In this document: piece by piece, positions 45,388-53,444 of the stretch | Position numbering within the stretch: position 1 is the stretch's first letter | Layout of the letters: every line of letters starts with the position of its first letter | Assembly (NCBI RefSeq): GCF_014651015.1 | Contig: NZ_BMWB01000011.1 | Location: 82,835-146,834 of the forward strand | Direction of reading: 5' to 3' | DNA length: 64,000 bases | Source: Streptomyces xantholiticus | GTDB taxonomy: Bacteria > Actinomycetota > Actinomycetes > Streptomycetales > Streptomycetaceae | Program-made: the position numbers and the translations under genes | The notes under the pieces: model-generated | What the model was told of the DNA's origin: nothing | Databases searched by the model: none | What the model saw: the letters and a program-made list of their open reading frames with translations, nothing else

Positions 45388-46335
45388 ATGCCTGCCACCA
45401 GCGCGATCGACCACGACAAGGGCCCGGCCGACGTACCGGAGATGCCACAGCCGCGGGTGCGCGAGTTCTCCGCCCACAGCATCGGAGGCGGCCTCGCCCT
45501 GCTGCTCGGACTGCTCGGACTGGCCGCCGGGGTGGCACTCGTCGTCACCGCGACGGCATTCGACTCCGCCGGCTCCAAGGCCGTACTGATCGTCCTCGGC
45601 ATCCTGATCGGCATCGCCGCGTTCCTCGCCATGTGCGGCCTCAACATGGTCGCGCCCGGTGAGGCCCGCGTCGTCCAGCTCTTCGGCCGCTACCGCGGCA
45701 CGATCCGCACGGACGGGCTCCGCTGGGTCAACCCGCTCACCTCACGGGCCAAGATCTCGACCCGCGTACGCAACCACGAGACGGCCGTACTGAAGGTCAA
45801 CGACGCGTACGGCAACCCCATCGAGCTGGCCGCGGTGGTGGTGTGGAAGGTCGAGGACACCGCCCAGGCGATGTTCGAGGTGGACGACTTCCTCGAGTTC
45901 GTCTCCACACAGACCGAAGCGGCGGTCCGGCACATCGCCATCGAGTACCCGTACGACGCTCATGACGAGGAGGGCCTGTCGCTGCGCGGCAACGCGGAGG
46001 AGATCACGGAGAAGCTCGCCGCCGAGCTGCACGCGCGGGTCGAGGCGGCCGGTGTCCACATCATCGAGTCCCGTTTCACGCACCTCGCCTACGCACCCGA
46101 AATCGCCTCCGCGATGCTGCAGCGCCAGCAGGCGGGCGCTGTCGTGGCCGCCCGGCGCCAGATCGTCGACGGCGCGGTGGGCATGGTCGAGGCGGCCCTG
46201 GTACGGATCGCCGAGCAGGACATCGTCGAACTGGACTCCGAGCGCAAGGCGGCGATGGTGTCCAACCTGATGGTGGTGCTGTGCGGCGACCGGGCGGCAC
46301 AGCCGGTCCTCAACACGGGCACGCTCTACCAGTGA
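45388..46335 (+). CDS. SPFH/band-7 (stomatin-like) membrane protein
   Basis: 315 residues: two adjacent hydrophobic segments (about 33-80) followed by an SPFH domain (APGEARVVQLFGRYRGTIRTDGLRWVNPL, core GEARVVQLFGRYRGT; AVVVWKVEDTAQAMFEV) and a helical C-terminus. The family organises membrane microdomains and protease complexes. ATG 45388 has GGGG 6 nt upstream; ATG 45382 abuts it. The stop overlaps the RHH gene. Confidence 0.88.
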   Translation: MPATSAIDHDKGPADVPEMPQPRVREFSAHSIGGGLALLLGLLGLAAGVALVVTATAFDSAGSKAVLIVLGILIGIAAFLAMCGLNMVAPGEARVVQLFGRYRGTIRTDGLRWVNPLTSRAKISTRVRNHETAVLKVNDAYGNPIELAAVVVWKVEDTAQAMFEVDDFLEFVSTQTEAAVRHIAIEYPYDAHDEEGLSLRGNAEEITEKLAAELHARVEAAGVHIIESRFTHLAYAPEIASAMLQRQQAGAVVAARRQIVDGAVGMVEAALVRIAEQDIVELDSERKAAMVSNLMVVLCGDRAAQPVLNTGTLYQ

Positions 46336-46577
46336 CACCGCCGCCCCCCTCCGAGCGCAAACAGGTACTGCTGCGACTGGACCCGGCGGTCTACGAGGCG
46401 CTGGCCAGGTGGGCCGGGGACGAGCTGCGCAGCACGAACGCGCAGATCGAGTTCCTGCTGCGGCGGGCGCTGGCCGATGCGGGACGGTTGCCGGGCGGTG
46501 CGCGGCCGATCACCCGGCGGGGACGCCCACCGAAGACGCCACCGGCGGGGCCGGGGCCGGGGGACGCGACGCCGTAG
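46332..46577 (+). CDS. ribbon-helix-helix (Arc-type) DNA-binding protein
   Basis: 81 residues: beta-strand QVLLRLDPAVYEALARWAGDELRSTNAQIEFLLRRAL (core LLRLDPAVYEALARWA and STNAQIEFLLRRAL) is the RHH/Arc fold, followed by a basic Pro-rich tail. GTG at 46332 overlaps the SPFH stop (GTGA), so the pair is co-translated. It probably autoregulates the operon through the 12-bp palindrome. Confidence 0.82.
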   Translation: MTPPPPSERKQVLLRLDPAVYEALARWAGDELRSTNAQIEFLLRRALADAGRLPGGARPITRRGRPPKTPPAGPGPGDATP

Positions 46578-46812
46578 GGCCGGGCCGCCGTCGGGGGGGC
46601 CGCCGCGCGGAGTCGTTCCCCCGCCCGCACTCCCCCTCCCCTGCGCCTGGCGGCGTTGGCGGTACCCCGTCCCGAACGGGGGCAAGGCCCGGATGCCGTA
46701 CCGTCCTTCGAGCGTGTCCGGGGCCGCCGGACGGGCTGACTGCGCGGCGAAACCCAGCTTCGCCGGCGGTGGCGGCGCGGGCAGTCCGCCGCAGGTGGCG
46801 CCCCACCCGCCG

Positions 46813-47013
46813 TCACTTTGCCCGTAGGTCCTCCGGCCGCATCAGACGCCACAGCAACGGCAGGCGCAGCAGCATCACCGCCGGCGTCAACAGGGTCGAC
46901 GTACCCCGAGCCGGAGGGCCCATGAGGGCGACGACCTGCCGGGGGTGGATGGAGAACGCGGCACCATCGAGCGCGGTGGTCGCACCGAAGGACTTGAGCG
47001 GCTCGCCGGCGAC
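46813..47013 (-). pseudogene. ABC transporter ATPase remnant
   Basis: 67 codons reading KSFGATTALDGAAFSI, RQVVALMGPPARGTSTLLT and then a jump to LLWRLMRPEDLRAK and a stop. The Walker A should read GPxGxGKST; here it is PARGTST without the Lys. The N-terminal start is out of frame and the rest of the ATPase domain is missing. It is an internal deletion derivative. Confidence 0.6.
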
Positions 47014-47034
47014 GAGCGGCGAGCGGCGAGAACA

Positions 47035-47262
47035 TCACGCGCGAACCTCCGCGGCGAGCTGGTCGAGCCGGGCGGCGGTCGGATCCAGCCGGCGCAGATC
47101 GGCTTCGAGACGGAACAGCGCGTGGTCGCAGATTGAGCTGGTCGGCGCGGGCGCTCGCGGTCGGCGAGGACGCGCATCAGACGCAGATGTTCGGCGCGCC
47201 GGGCGTCCAGGATGCCGGCGGCGGCGCGGCCGGTGAGCAGCGCGAGCCCTGGCGGCCGTGGG
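47035..47262 (-). pseudogene. PadR-family regulator remnant (C-terminal part)
   Basis: Two overlapping frames together read LLTGRAAAGILDARRAEHLR, LMRVLADRERPR and then DHALFRLEADLRRLD to LAAEVRA and a stop. That is the helical C-terminal domain of PadR-type regulators. At least one frameshift separates the parts, and the winged-helix domain is absent. The stop overlaps the vestigial GTG of the ABC remnant, the usual PadR-ABC gene order. Confidence 0.5.
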
Positions 47263-47450
47263 CGCGGGCACCTCCTCAGCCGCCAGGCGCAGGGGGAACA
47301 CTCTCGGCGAGGCCGGTCTCACGGCGCGTGATCCAGCCCCGGTACGGCACCCCGGGCACCGCCCGAAGCGGGGCCAGGCCCGGAAACTTCCGCCCACACA
47401 CGCGGCGGAGCCGCAATTCGGCACAGCGGGAAGGCAGGCGGAAACGCCCC

Positions 47451-48395
47451 TCAAGCAGCCACCCGCACGGGAAGCGCCCGCATCGCCTCCCGCAACGCCA
47501 CCGCGAACTCCTCGAACTCGCCGCCCCTCGCCGTCCCCGACCGCATCGCAAGGGCGATACGCCGCGACGGGGCCGGGTCCGTGAACCAGCCGGTCTGGAG
47601 GCGGCCGGCGCGGCCCGTCTCGACGTCGACGGCCGTGCGCGGCAGCAGCGTGACGCCGAGGCCGCCCGCAACCAGCTGGACGAGCGTGGCCAGACCGGCG
47701 GCCGTCGTCGTCACCGGGGCGCCCTCCGTGCGGCCGGCCTCCCGGCAGATGTCGAGCGCCTGGTCCCGCAGGCAGTGGCCCTCGTCGAGCAGCAGCAGAT
47801 GCAGCTCGCGCAGCGCCTCGCGCGGGATGTCGTGGCGGCCGCCGAGCCAGTGGTCCTCCGGCGTGACCAGCACGAAGTCCTCGTCGAAGAGGGGAAGTTC
47901 GGTGACGCCCGGCACGCCCAGCGGCACCGCGAGCAGCAGCAGGTCCAGCCGTCCCGCCGACAGCCCCTCCAGCAGGGAGGAGGTCTGCTCCTCGTGGACC
48001 TGGAGGTCCAGCTCCGGGTACCGCTCGTGGACCAGTTTCAGCACAGTCGGCAGCAGATACGGCGCGACCGTCGGGATCACCCCCAGCCGGAGCACACCCG
48101 TGAACGGGGCCCGTACCGCTTCCGCCTCCTCCATCAGCAGACCGACGGCATCCAGCACGGCCCTGGCCCGTACCGCGAGCCGTTCACCGGCCGGCGAGAG
48201 GAGCACCTTACGGGTCGTACGCTCGAGGAGCTGGACACCGAGTGCCTCCTCGAGCGCCGAGACCGCGCCGGAGAGCGCCGGCTGACTCATCCCGATTGCT
48301 GCCGCCGCGTCCCGGAAGTGCAGATGCTCGGCCACAGCAGCGAAGGCGCGCAGTTGTGCGAGGCTCGGCTGTTTGACCCTGTTCATCGATACCAC
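47451..48395 (-). CDS. oxyR: OxyR peroxide sensor (LysR family)
   Basis: 314 residues: an N-terminal winged helix (LAQLRAFAAVAEHLHFRDAA) and an effector domain with the redox Cys pair Cys208 and Cys217 (GHCLRDQALDIC), nine residues apart as in E. coli OxyR. The GTG at 48395 has GGAGG 9 nt upstream. It is divergent from ahpC, whose transcription it should activate on peroxide exposure. Confidence 0.94.
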   Translation of the reverse strand: MVSMNRVKQPSLAQLRAFAAVAEHLHFRDAAAAIGMSQPALSGAVSALEEALGVQLLERTTRKVLLSPAGERLAVRARAVLDAVGLLMEEAEAVRAPFTGVLRLGVIPTVAPYLLPTVLKLVHERYPELDLQVHEEQTSSLLEGLSAGRLDLLLLAVPLGVPGVTELPLFDEDFVLVTPEDHWLGGRHDIPREALRELHLLLLDEGHCLRDQALDICREAGRTEGAPVTTTAAGLATLVQLVAGGLGVTLLPRTAVDVETGRAGRLQTGWFTDPAPSRRIALAMRSGTARGGEFEEFAVALREAMRALPVRVAA

Positions 48396-48527
48396 TGATA
48401 ACTACCTCCGATCGCCATGACCGAGTCTAGCTATTTCCGCGATCAATGCCCCCTGTGCCACTATCAAGATCCGTCCAACCCCACCGGATGACCCCAAAAG
48501 GGAAATCCTGTTCCGCAAGGAGAGCGC
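48396..48527. promoter_or_regulatory. oxyR/ahpC divergent control region
   Basis: 132 bp between divergent starts. It contains a stretch TAGCTATTTCCGCGATCAAT that is AT-richer than its surroundings and could hold the OxyR site. I could not identify the exact half-sites. Confidence 0.4.
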
Positions 48528-49082
48528 GTGCTCACTGTCGGTGACCAGTTCCCCACGTTCGAGCTGACCGCCTGCGTCTCGCTGGAGAGCGGCAAGGAGT
48601 TCGAGCAGATCAACCACAAGTCCTACGAGGGCAAGTGGAAGGTCGTGTTCGCGTGGCCCAAGGACTTCACCTTCGTCTGCCCGACCGAGATCGCCGCGTT
48701 CGGCAAGCTGAACGAAGAGTTCGCCGACCGTGACGCCCAGATCCTCGGCTTCTCCGGCGACTCCGAGTTCGTCCACCACGCCTGGCGCAAGGACCACGCC
48801 GACCTGCGTGACCTGCCCTTCCCGATGATGGCCGACTCGAAGCACGAGCTGATGCGGGACCTCGGCATCGAGGGCGAGGACGGCTTCGCCCAGCGCGCCG
48901 TCTTCATCGTCGACCCGAACAACGAGATCCAGTTCACCATGGTGACCGCCGGCTCCGTCGGCCGTAACCCCAAGGAGGTCCTGCGGGTGCTGGACGCCCT
49001 GCAGACCGACGAGCTGTGCCCGTGCAACTGGAGCAAGGGCGAGAACACCCTCGACGCCGTCGCGCTGCTGGCCGGTGAGTGA
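48528..49082 (+). CDS. ahpC: alkyl hydroperoxide reductase / peroxiredoxin AhpC
   Basis: 184 residues, 2-Cys peroxiredoxin: peroxidatic Cys51 (DFTFVCPTE) and resolving Cys near 164-166 (LCPCNW). It detoxifies H2O2, organic peroxides and peroxynitrite. The GTG start has AAGGAGAG upstream. Three bp separate it from ahpD, and it is controlled by the divergent OxyR. Confidence 0.96.
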   Translation: MLTVGDQFPTFELTACVSLESGKEFEQINHKSYEGKWKVVFAWPKDFTFVCPTEIAAFGKLNEEFADRDAQILGFSGDSEFVHHAWRKDHADLRDLPFPMMADSKHELMRDLGIEGEDGFAQRAVFIVDPNNEIQFTMVTAGSVGRNPKEVLRVLDALQTDELCPCNWSKGENTLDAVALLAGE

Positions 49083-49085
49083 CCC

Positions 49086-49619
49086 ATGTCCCTCGACGAG
49101 CTGAAGGCCGCCGTACCGGACTACGCCAAGGACCTGAAGCTGAACCTCGGCTCGGTCATCGGCAACAGCGAGCTTCCGCAGCAGCAGCTGTGGGGCACCG
49201 TGCTGGCCTGCGCGATCGCTTCCCGTTCGCCGCGGGTGCTGCGTGAGCTGGAGCCGGAGGCGAAGTCCAACCTCAAGCCGGAGGCGTACGCCGCTGCCAA
49301 GTCGGCCGCCGCGATCATGGCGATGAACAACGTCTTCTACCGGACCCGGCACCTGCTGTCGGACCCGGAGTACGGGACGCTGCGCGCCGGTCTGCGGATG
49401 AACGTCATCGGCAACCCGGGCGTGGAGAAGGTCGACTTCGAGCTGTGGTCGCTCGCCGTCTCCGCCATCAACGGCTGCGGCCAGTGCCTGGACTCGCACG
49501 AGCAGGTGCTGCGCAAGGCCGGTGTGGACCGCGAGACGATCCAGGAGGCCGTCAAGATCGCCGCGGTGATCCAGGCCGTGGGTACCACGCTGGACGCCGA
49601 GGCCGTCATGGCCGAGTAG
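49086..49619 (+). CDS. ahpD: alkyl hydroperoxide reductase AhpD
   Basis: 177 residues, carboxymuconolactone decarboxylase fold with the thiol motif Cys131-x2-Cys134 and His138 (CGQCLDSH). It reduces AhpC in actinobacteria that lack AhpF. It follows ahpC by 3 bp and is followed by a strong terminator. Confidence 0.96.
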   Translation: MSLDELKAAVPDYAKDLKLNLGSVIGNSELPQQQLWGTVLACAIASRSPRVLRELEPEAKSNLKPEAYAAAKSAAAIMAMNNVFYRTRHLLSDPEYGTLRAGLRMNVIGNPGVEKVDFELWSLAVSAINGCGQCLDSHEQVLRKAGVDRETIQEAVKIAAVIQAVGTTLDAEAVMAE

Positions 49620-49643
49620 TAGCGACCAGGAACAAGGCTGAGC

Positions 49644-49680
49644 AGGGGCCCGCCGAACCGGACACGGTCGGCGGGCCCCT
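49644..49680 (+). terminator. hairpin terminator after ahpCD
   Basis: A perfect 13-bp stem (AGGGGCCCGCCGA and its complement) with an 11-nt loop, 25 bp after the ahpD stop. Confidence 0.85.
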
Positions 49681-49686
49681 CACATG

Positions 49687-49713
49687 CGGAGCCCCGCCGC
49701 CTGCGGGGCTCCG
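49687..49713. terminator. second hairpin facing the M15 pseudogene
   Basis: A perfect 11-bp stem (CGGAGCCCCGC and its complement) with a 5-nt loop, 15 bp beyond the stop of the convergent pseudogene and probably its former terminator. Confidence 0.65.
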
Positions 49714-49727
49714 TTCGAGCAAAGGAT

Positions 49728-49960
49728 TCAGGCTTGCTGGGCAGCGAGCCGCTCGGCGGCCTTGCGGCGCGCGGCTGGAGGGGGTCCACGAGAACACCCG
49801 AGCCTCGGCCGGGCGTATAGGTCCAGCCGCGGATCTTCGCCCCGACCTTGATGAGACGCTCGTCGCCCGGCGGCACGTCGATGTAGAACAGCGACTCGTC
49901 CGGCTTGCTGTCGTCGCCGCCCCAGCGCACCACGCCCTCGCACTCTGCCAGGAGTCCCGG
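49728..49960 (-). pseudogene. M15-type peptidase remnant (C-terminal fragment)
   Basis: The reading CEGVVRWGGDDSKPDESLFYIDV then PPGDERLIKVGAKIRGW resembles the end of Streptomyces/phage M15 (VanY-like) endopeptidases. In those, RWGGDY and DEMHFEI carry the metal ligands; here the His position reads Leu (DESLF). The frame shifts near YTPGRGSG, and the true tail ARRKAAERLAAQQA with the stop lies in another frame. There is no N-terminal half. Confidence 0.45.
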
Positions 49961-50048
49961 ACGACCAACTCCTCCATGGGACAGAAGCCCCCGCGAGCCC
50001 CGGAAGGATACGAGCCCGGCCGGATCCGTACCGCCGTACCGGACACGG

Positions 50049-50510
50049 TCACTTGTTGGTCTCCTCATGCTGGTTGTGGGAGCGCGCAGCGAGTGTCAGG
50101 GCAGCGGCAGTTACTCCGAGGATGCCTGTCGCAGGATTCACGTAACCGGGCACCACAGCCTCGTACGTCTGCCCGGTCGTGACACGGCACCTGAACCGCA
50201 AGGGAATGAAGGAGTACTCATATCCGTCGACGTACGTGGCCTGCTCCGCTTTCAATCTCTCTCTGCACGCCAGGGCTTGGCTGCTCTCATCCAGGAACAA
50301 GAGGTGCAGTACGCCGCAGGCGTACACGCCGACCGCACATGCCCAGGCCATGAAAGCAGCGCCCTTGAGGGCTGTGTGCCTTGTCCGCCTGGCGCCCCGA
50401 CGGGTCAGCAACACCACTCCACGGACGGCGAGCCACGGTGTGACGACGAGACCCGCCATACTCAGAAGGAGCACGAGGCCGATGTAGACGTCGCTGGAAG
50501 CGTCTGTCAT
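50049..50510 (-). CDS. small membrane protein of unknown function
   Basis: 153 residues with an N-terminal segment VYIGLVLLLSMAGLVVTPWLAV, a second GAAFMAWACAVGVYACGVLHLL and a third near residues 122-140 (ATGILGVTAAALTLA). The loop between the last two has two Cys (LACRERL, FRCRVT). Lower GC and no recognised family suggest an accessory gene. It follows the truncated gene upstream by 13 bp on the same strand. Confidence 0.6.
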   Translation of the reverse strand: MTDASSDVYIGLVLLLSMAGLVVTPWLAVRGVVLLTRRGARRTRHTALKGAAFMAWACAVGVYACGVLHLLFLDESSQALACRERLKAEQATYVDGYEYSFIPLRFRCRVTTGQTYEAVVPGYVNPATGILGVTAAALTLAARSHNQHEETNK

Positions 50511-50523
50511 GCGATGGAGCTTG

Positions 50524-50889
50524 TCAGACGTTCCGGGAGATGGAGTTGTACTTCTCCATGATCTGGCACAGCGCCATCCTCTGCTTGGCGTGGGGTGTGG
50601 CCTCCGAGTCGGCCGGCCCCTGGTACCGGCGCAGAATCTGGAATATCTCGCTCTCCGTGTAGTCCAGGCGCATGGGGCGCAGGAGCTTCTCTTCGAAGAT
50701 GTTGCCCGGGGCCCCGTCCGCGTTCCACATGTGGATCAGCGGGACGGTGGGTATGGCGAACTGGTCGTCATCCATACAGTCCCGCCATATCACCACCGCC
50801 CGGAAGCACACCTCGTGCGTATGCGACCTGAAGGCCCCGTCATTGGGGAAGCCGATCGACTCCATGTACTTGCCGACGTCCGTCTGCAT
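50524..50889 (-). CDS. hypothetical protein, probably 5'-truncated
   Basis: 121 residues from the first in-frame ATG (QTDVGKYMESIGFPND, VCFRAVVIWRDCMDDDQF, LCQIMEKYNSISRNV). The same frame stays open with Streptomyces-like codon use upstream to about 51010 (NIASGRDTGQNSFDPPRG, PLPDTRLNSSVLTAM) but lacks any start codon. The gene therefore seems to have lost its 5' end. I recognise no family. It has no ribosome-binding site at 50889. Confidence 0.5.
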   Translation of the reverse strand: MQTDVGKYMESIGFPNDGAFRSHTHEVCFRAVVIWRDCMDDDQFAIPTVPLIHMWNADGAPGNIFEEKLLRPMRLDYTESEIFQILRRYQGPADSEATPHAKQRMALCQIMEKYNSISRNV

Positions 50890-51195
50890 GGCGGTGAGAA
50901 CGGACGAGTTGAGGCGGGTGTCCGGGAGGGGGCCACGGGGCGGGTCGAACGAGTTCTGCCCGGTGTCCCGCCCCGAGGCGATGTTCCTCCCATCGCCGCG
51001 CCGCCGTGTGCCCGCGGCGCTGGGGGCGCATGGAAAGCCTTTGCCACTGACGAGAAGGGAATTCCTTGGCTGGAACCGGACGCAACCCTGTTACACCGCA
51101 CGGAGCGTGATCCAGCTCCGGTTGCGGGCACTGCGCCCGACAGCGGGGCACTTGATCACCGATGCTGCTGACGCCTGTCAGGCCGACCCGATGCG

Positions 51196-51948
51196 TCAGT
51201 TCTTCAACTTGACGATCAGCGCTCTCATGTCCTCGACCAGCAGCGGCTCGACCTCGGAGAGATCGACCGCGGGCTCTCCCGACTCCCCGTCCCAGTAGCT
51301 GGTGAGCGAAAGCCTCAGGACCGCCTGCCCGTCCAGCACTTCCAGCTGGATTCCAACACCCTCACTGTCCCGGAGCACGAACGCCTGCTCCCCCAGACCG
51401 TCGACGCGGCGGATCACGCTCTGCTCGCCGAACATGTCGCGCCGTGCCTTGACGTTGCCCTCGAACTCGGGGCCGGGGTCGGTCTTCTTGTGCAGGGTGT
51501 AGCCGACCGACACCGAGGGCAGCGAGCCCATCTCGTTCCCGTCCTCGTCCACCGGGATCTCGTACCCCTTCGGCTCGAGGTCGGTGTCGCACACCGCCTC
51601 GTCGAGGGTCCGGTGCGTGCTGTCCCAGGCCGATCCCCGTTCATCTCCCGTACGTTCGCCGATGGCCGCCGTCAGGGCCTTCAACTCCGCGTCCAGACAG
51701 AGATCCCGGCTGGTCCGGTAGCCGCCGAGGTCCGGGTCGGCGGTCCCGTACACGTACAGCCCGCCCGCCCACACCGCCGACGCGACGGCCGCGCCGCCGA
51801 GGGCCCACAGCCACGCGGGGCGTGGCGGGCGACGCGGAGCGGCGGGCTCGCCGTCCGCCGCCACCAGGTCGTCGGACGACGGCCGCTGCGAGGGGAATTC
51901 GGCCGCGCCGAAATGCCCCTCGGGCACCATTTCCGGTTCCGAGATCAC
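51196..51948 (-). CDS. membrane-anchored hypothetical protein coupled to AI-2E-type permease
   Basis: 250 residues: an acidic/Pro-rich cytoplasmic N-terminus (1-45), one membrane helix (LWALGGAAVASAVWAGGLYVYG) and an extracytoplasmic domain (LCLDAELKALTAAIGE, CDTDLEPKGYEIPVDEDG, LPSVSVGYTLHKKTDPG). GTG at 51948 overlaps the permease stop and has GGAGGG 6 nt upstream. Its function is unknown; it probably works with the permease. Confidence 0.75.
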   Translation of the reverse strand: MISEPEMVPEGHFGAAEFPSQRPSSDDLVAADGEPAAPRRPPRPAWLWALGGAAVASAVWAGGLYVYGTADPDLGGYRTSRDLCLDAELKALTAAIGERTGDERGSAWDSTHRTLDEAVCDTDLEPKGYEIPVDEDGNEMGSLPSVSVGYTLHKKTDPGPEFEGNVKARRDMFGEQSVIRRVDGLGEQAFVLRDSEGVGIQLEVLDGQAVLRLSLTSYWDGESGEPAVDLSEVEPLLVEDMRALIVKLKN

Positions 51949-53285
51949 TGCTGTCCCTCCGATGCCGGGGGCTGCTCGGGCGCGTCCGGCGCTGGGCCGG
52001 CCGCCGCGTCGAGGGAGGTCGACCCGTGCGGCGGCGGCGAGTGTCTCAGCGCCTGCTCCCTGCCGTACACGTTCAGATAGCCGACCACCGTGTTGGTCAC
52101 GGCCACCAGCGGCACCGCGACCACCGCGCCCCCGATGCCGGCGACCAGGCCGCCGCACGCGACGGCGAGGACCACGGCGAGCGGATGCACCCGCACCGCG
52201 CGGCCGAGGATGAACGGCTGCAGCACATGGCCCTCGAGCTGCTGTACGGCGAGGACCACGACCAGCACCATCAGGGCGGTGAACACGCCCTGGGTGACCA
52301 GCGCGACGACGACCGCGAGAGCGCCGGAGACCACCGCGCCGACGAGCGGGATGAAGGCGAAGAGGAAGATGAACACGGCGAGCGGCACGGCCAGCGGGAC
52401 GTCGAGGAAGTAGATCCCGAGGCCGATGAAGATGGCGTCGATCAGCGCGACTATCACCGTGCCCCTCACATAAGCGGTCAATGTGCGCCAGGCGCGCGGG
52501 CCGGCACCCGCCACTCCCGGGCGCGCCTGTGACGGGACGAGCTTCAGCACCCACTGCCACACCCGCTTGCCGTCGTACAGCAGGAACAGCGTGGAGAACA
52601 TCGCCAGCAGTATCCCGGTGAGCACCTCGACCATCACGGTCACGCCCTGCAGACCGGCGGTGGTGATCTCCTCCGTGTTGGTGCCGATCGTGTCGCTGAG
52701 GTTCTCCGCGATGTCGTTGATCTGGCTCTCTGTCACATGGAAGGGGCTGTCGAGCAGCCAGCGCTTCAGCTCCTCGATGCCGTCCCTGACCCGGTCGGAG
52801 AGGTTGTCCAGGTTCTCCATGACCTGCCAGACCACGAACCAGCCGACCAGCCCCATGACGACGAAGCCGAGGATCGCCGTCCCCGCGGTGGCGACACCCC
52901 GCGGCAGGCCGAGCCTGCGCAGCCGGGCCACGGTCGGCTGGAGCATCGCGGTGACCAGCAGAGCCGCCACGAACGCCAGCACCACCAGCTGCACGGCGCT
53001 GATGACCCTCATCAGCACCCAGAGGGTGCCCGCCAGTACGAGCAGTCGCCAGCCCGCCTCGGCCGCCACCCGCATGCCCCACGGGATCGCGGCGACCGGG
53101 TCGGGCTTCGCCGCCACCGCGGGTGCGTAGGAAGGCGGCGGCGGAACACTCTCGGGCGGCGCTACGGCGTCGGGCAGGTCACCGTCGGCGTCCACCGCGC
53201 CCTCGCTGCGGCGCTCTTCCAAGCGCTCTCCCATCCGGGTCAGCTCGGCGCCCACTCGGCCGAGCCATCCTGGAACCTTCGACAT
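51945..53285 (-). CDS. AI-2E-family permease
   Basis: 446 residues with a Pro-rich N-terminus and about eight membrane helices in the AI-2E transporter/PerM pattern (FVAALLVTAMLQPTVARLRRLG, FIFLFAFIPLVGAVVSGALAV, LEGHVLQPFILGRAVRVHPLAVV cores). The family exports diverse solutes; despite its name quorum-signal export is unproven for most members. The ATG at 53285 has GAGGAAG upstream. The gene sits downstream of the SLT gene and its terminator. Confidence 0.88.
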   Translation of the reverse strand: MSKVPGWLGRVGAELTRMGERLEERRSEGAVDADGDLPDAVAPPESVPPPPSYAPAVAAKPDPVAAIPWGMRVAAEAGWRLLVLAGTLWVLMRVISAVQLVVLAFVAALLVTAMLQPTVARLRRLGLPRGVATAGTAILGFVVMGLVGWFVVWQVMENLDNLSDRVRDGIEELKRWLLDSPFHVTESQINDIAENLSDTIGTNTEEITTAGLQGVTVMVEVLTGILLAMFSTLFLLYDGKRVWQWVLKLVPSQARPGVAGAGPRAWRTLTAYVRGTVIVALIDAIFIGLGIYFLDVPLAVPLAVFIFLFAFIPLVGAVVSGALAVVVALVTQGVFTALMVLVVVLAVQQLEGHVLQPFILGRAVRVHPLAVVLAVACGGLVAGIGGAVVAVPLVAVTNTVVGYLNVYGREQALRHSPPPHGSTSLDAAAGPAPDAPEQPPASEGQQ

Positions 53286-53377
53286 GATGCTTCCTCTTCC
53301 CCCGCCGCTCTCCCTTGTGCCCTCAGGGGCACGGGTGTGGCACCGCCCGGGAGTACCGGATGCCGACCGTACACGCA

Positions 53378-53412
53378 CGGAGCCCCTCACCGTAGGACGG
53401 TGAGGGGCTCCG
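53378..53412 (-). terminator. hairpin terminator after the SLT-like gene
   Basis: A perfect 16-bp stem (CGGAGCCCCTCACCGT and its complement) with an AGG loop, about 33 bp after the stop of the minus-strand SLT-like gene. Confidence 0.88.
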
Positions 53413-53444
53413 GAAAGTTGAGCGACCGGCGAACCGGTACCCGA

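Larger units (their letters stand above)
46578..47450. other. 873-bp region of decayed sequence between RHH and oxyR genes
   Basis: No intact gene was found. The minus strand holds remnants of an ABC ATPase and of a PadR-like regulator (listed separately). The flanks (46578-46812 and 47263-47450) have no recognisable coding content. Confidence 0.55.

Noticed and set aside
51020..51195. A tRNA- or att-like structure in a gap upstream of the truncated gene
   Set aside because: A GGTTCCAGCC-like string is present but there is no cloverleaf, acceptor stem or direct repeat.
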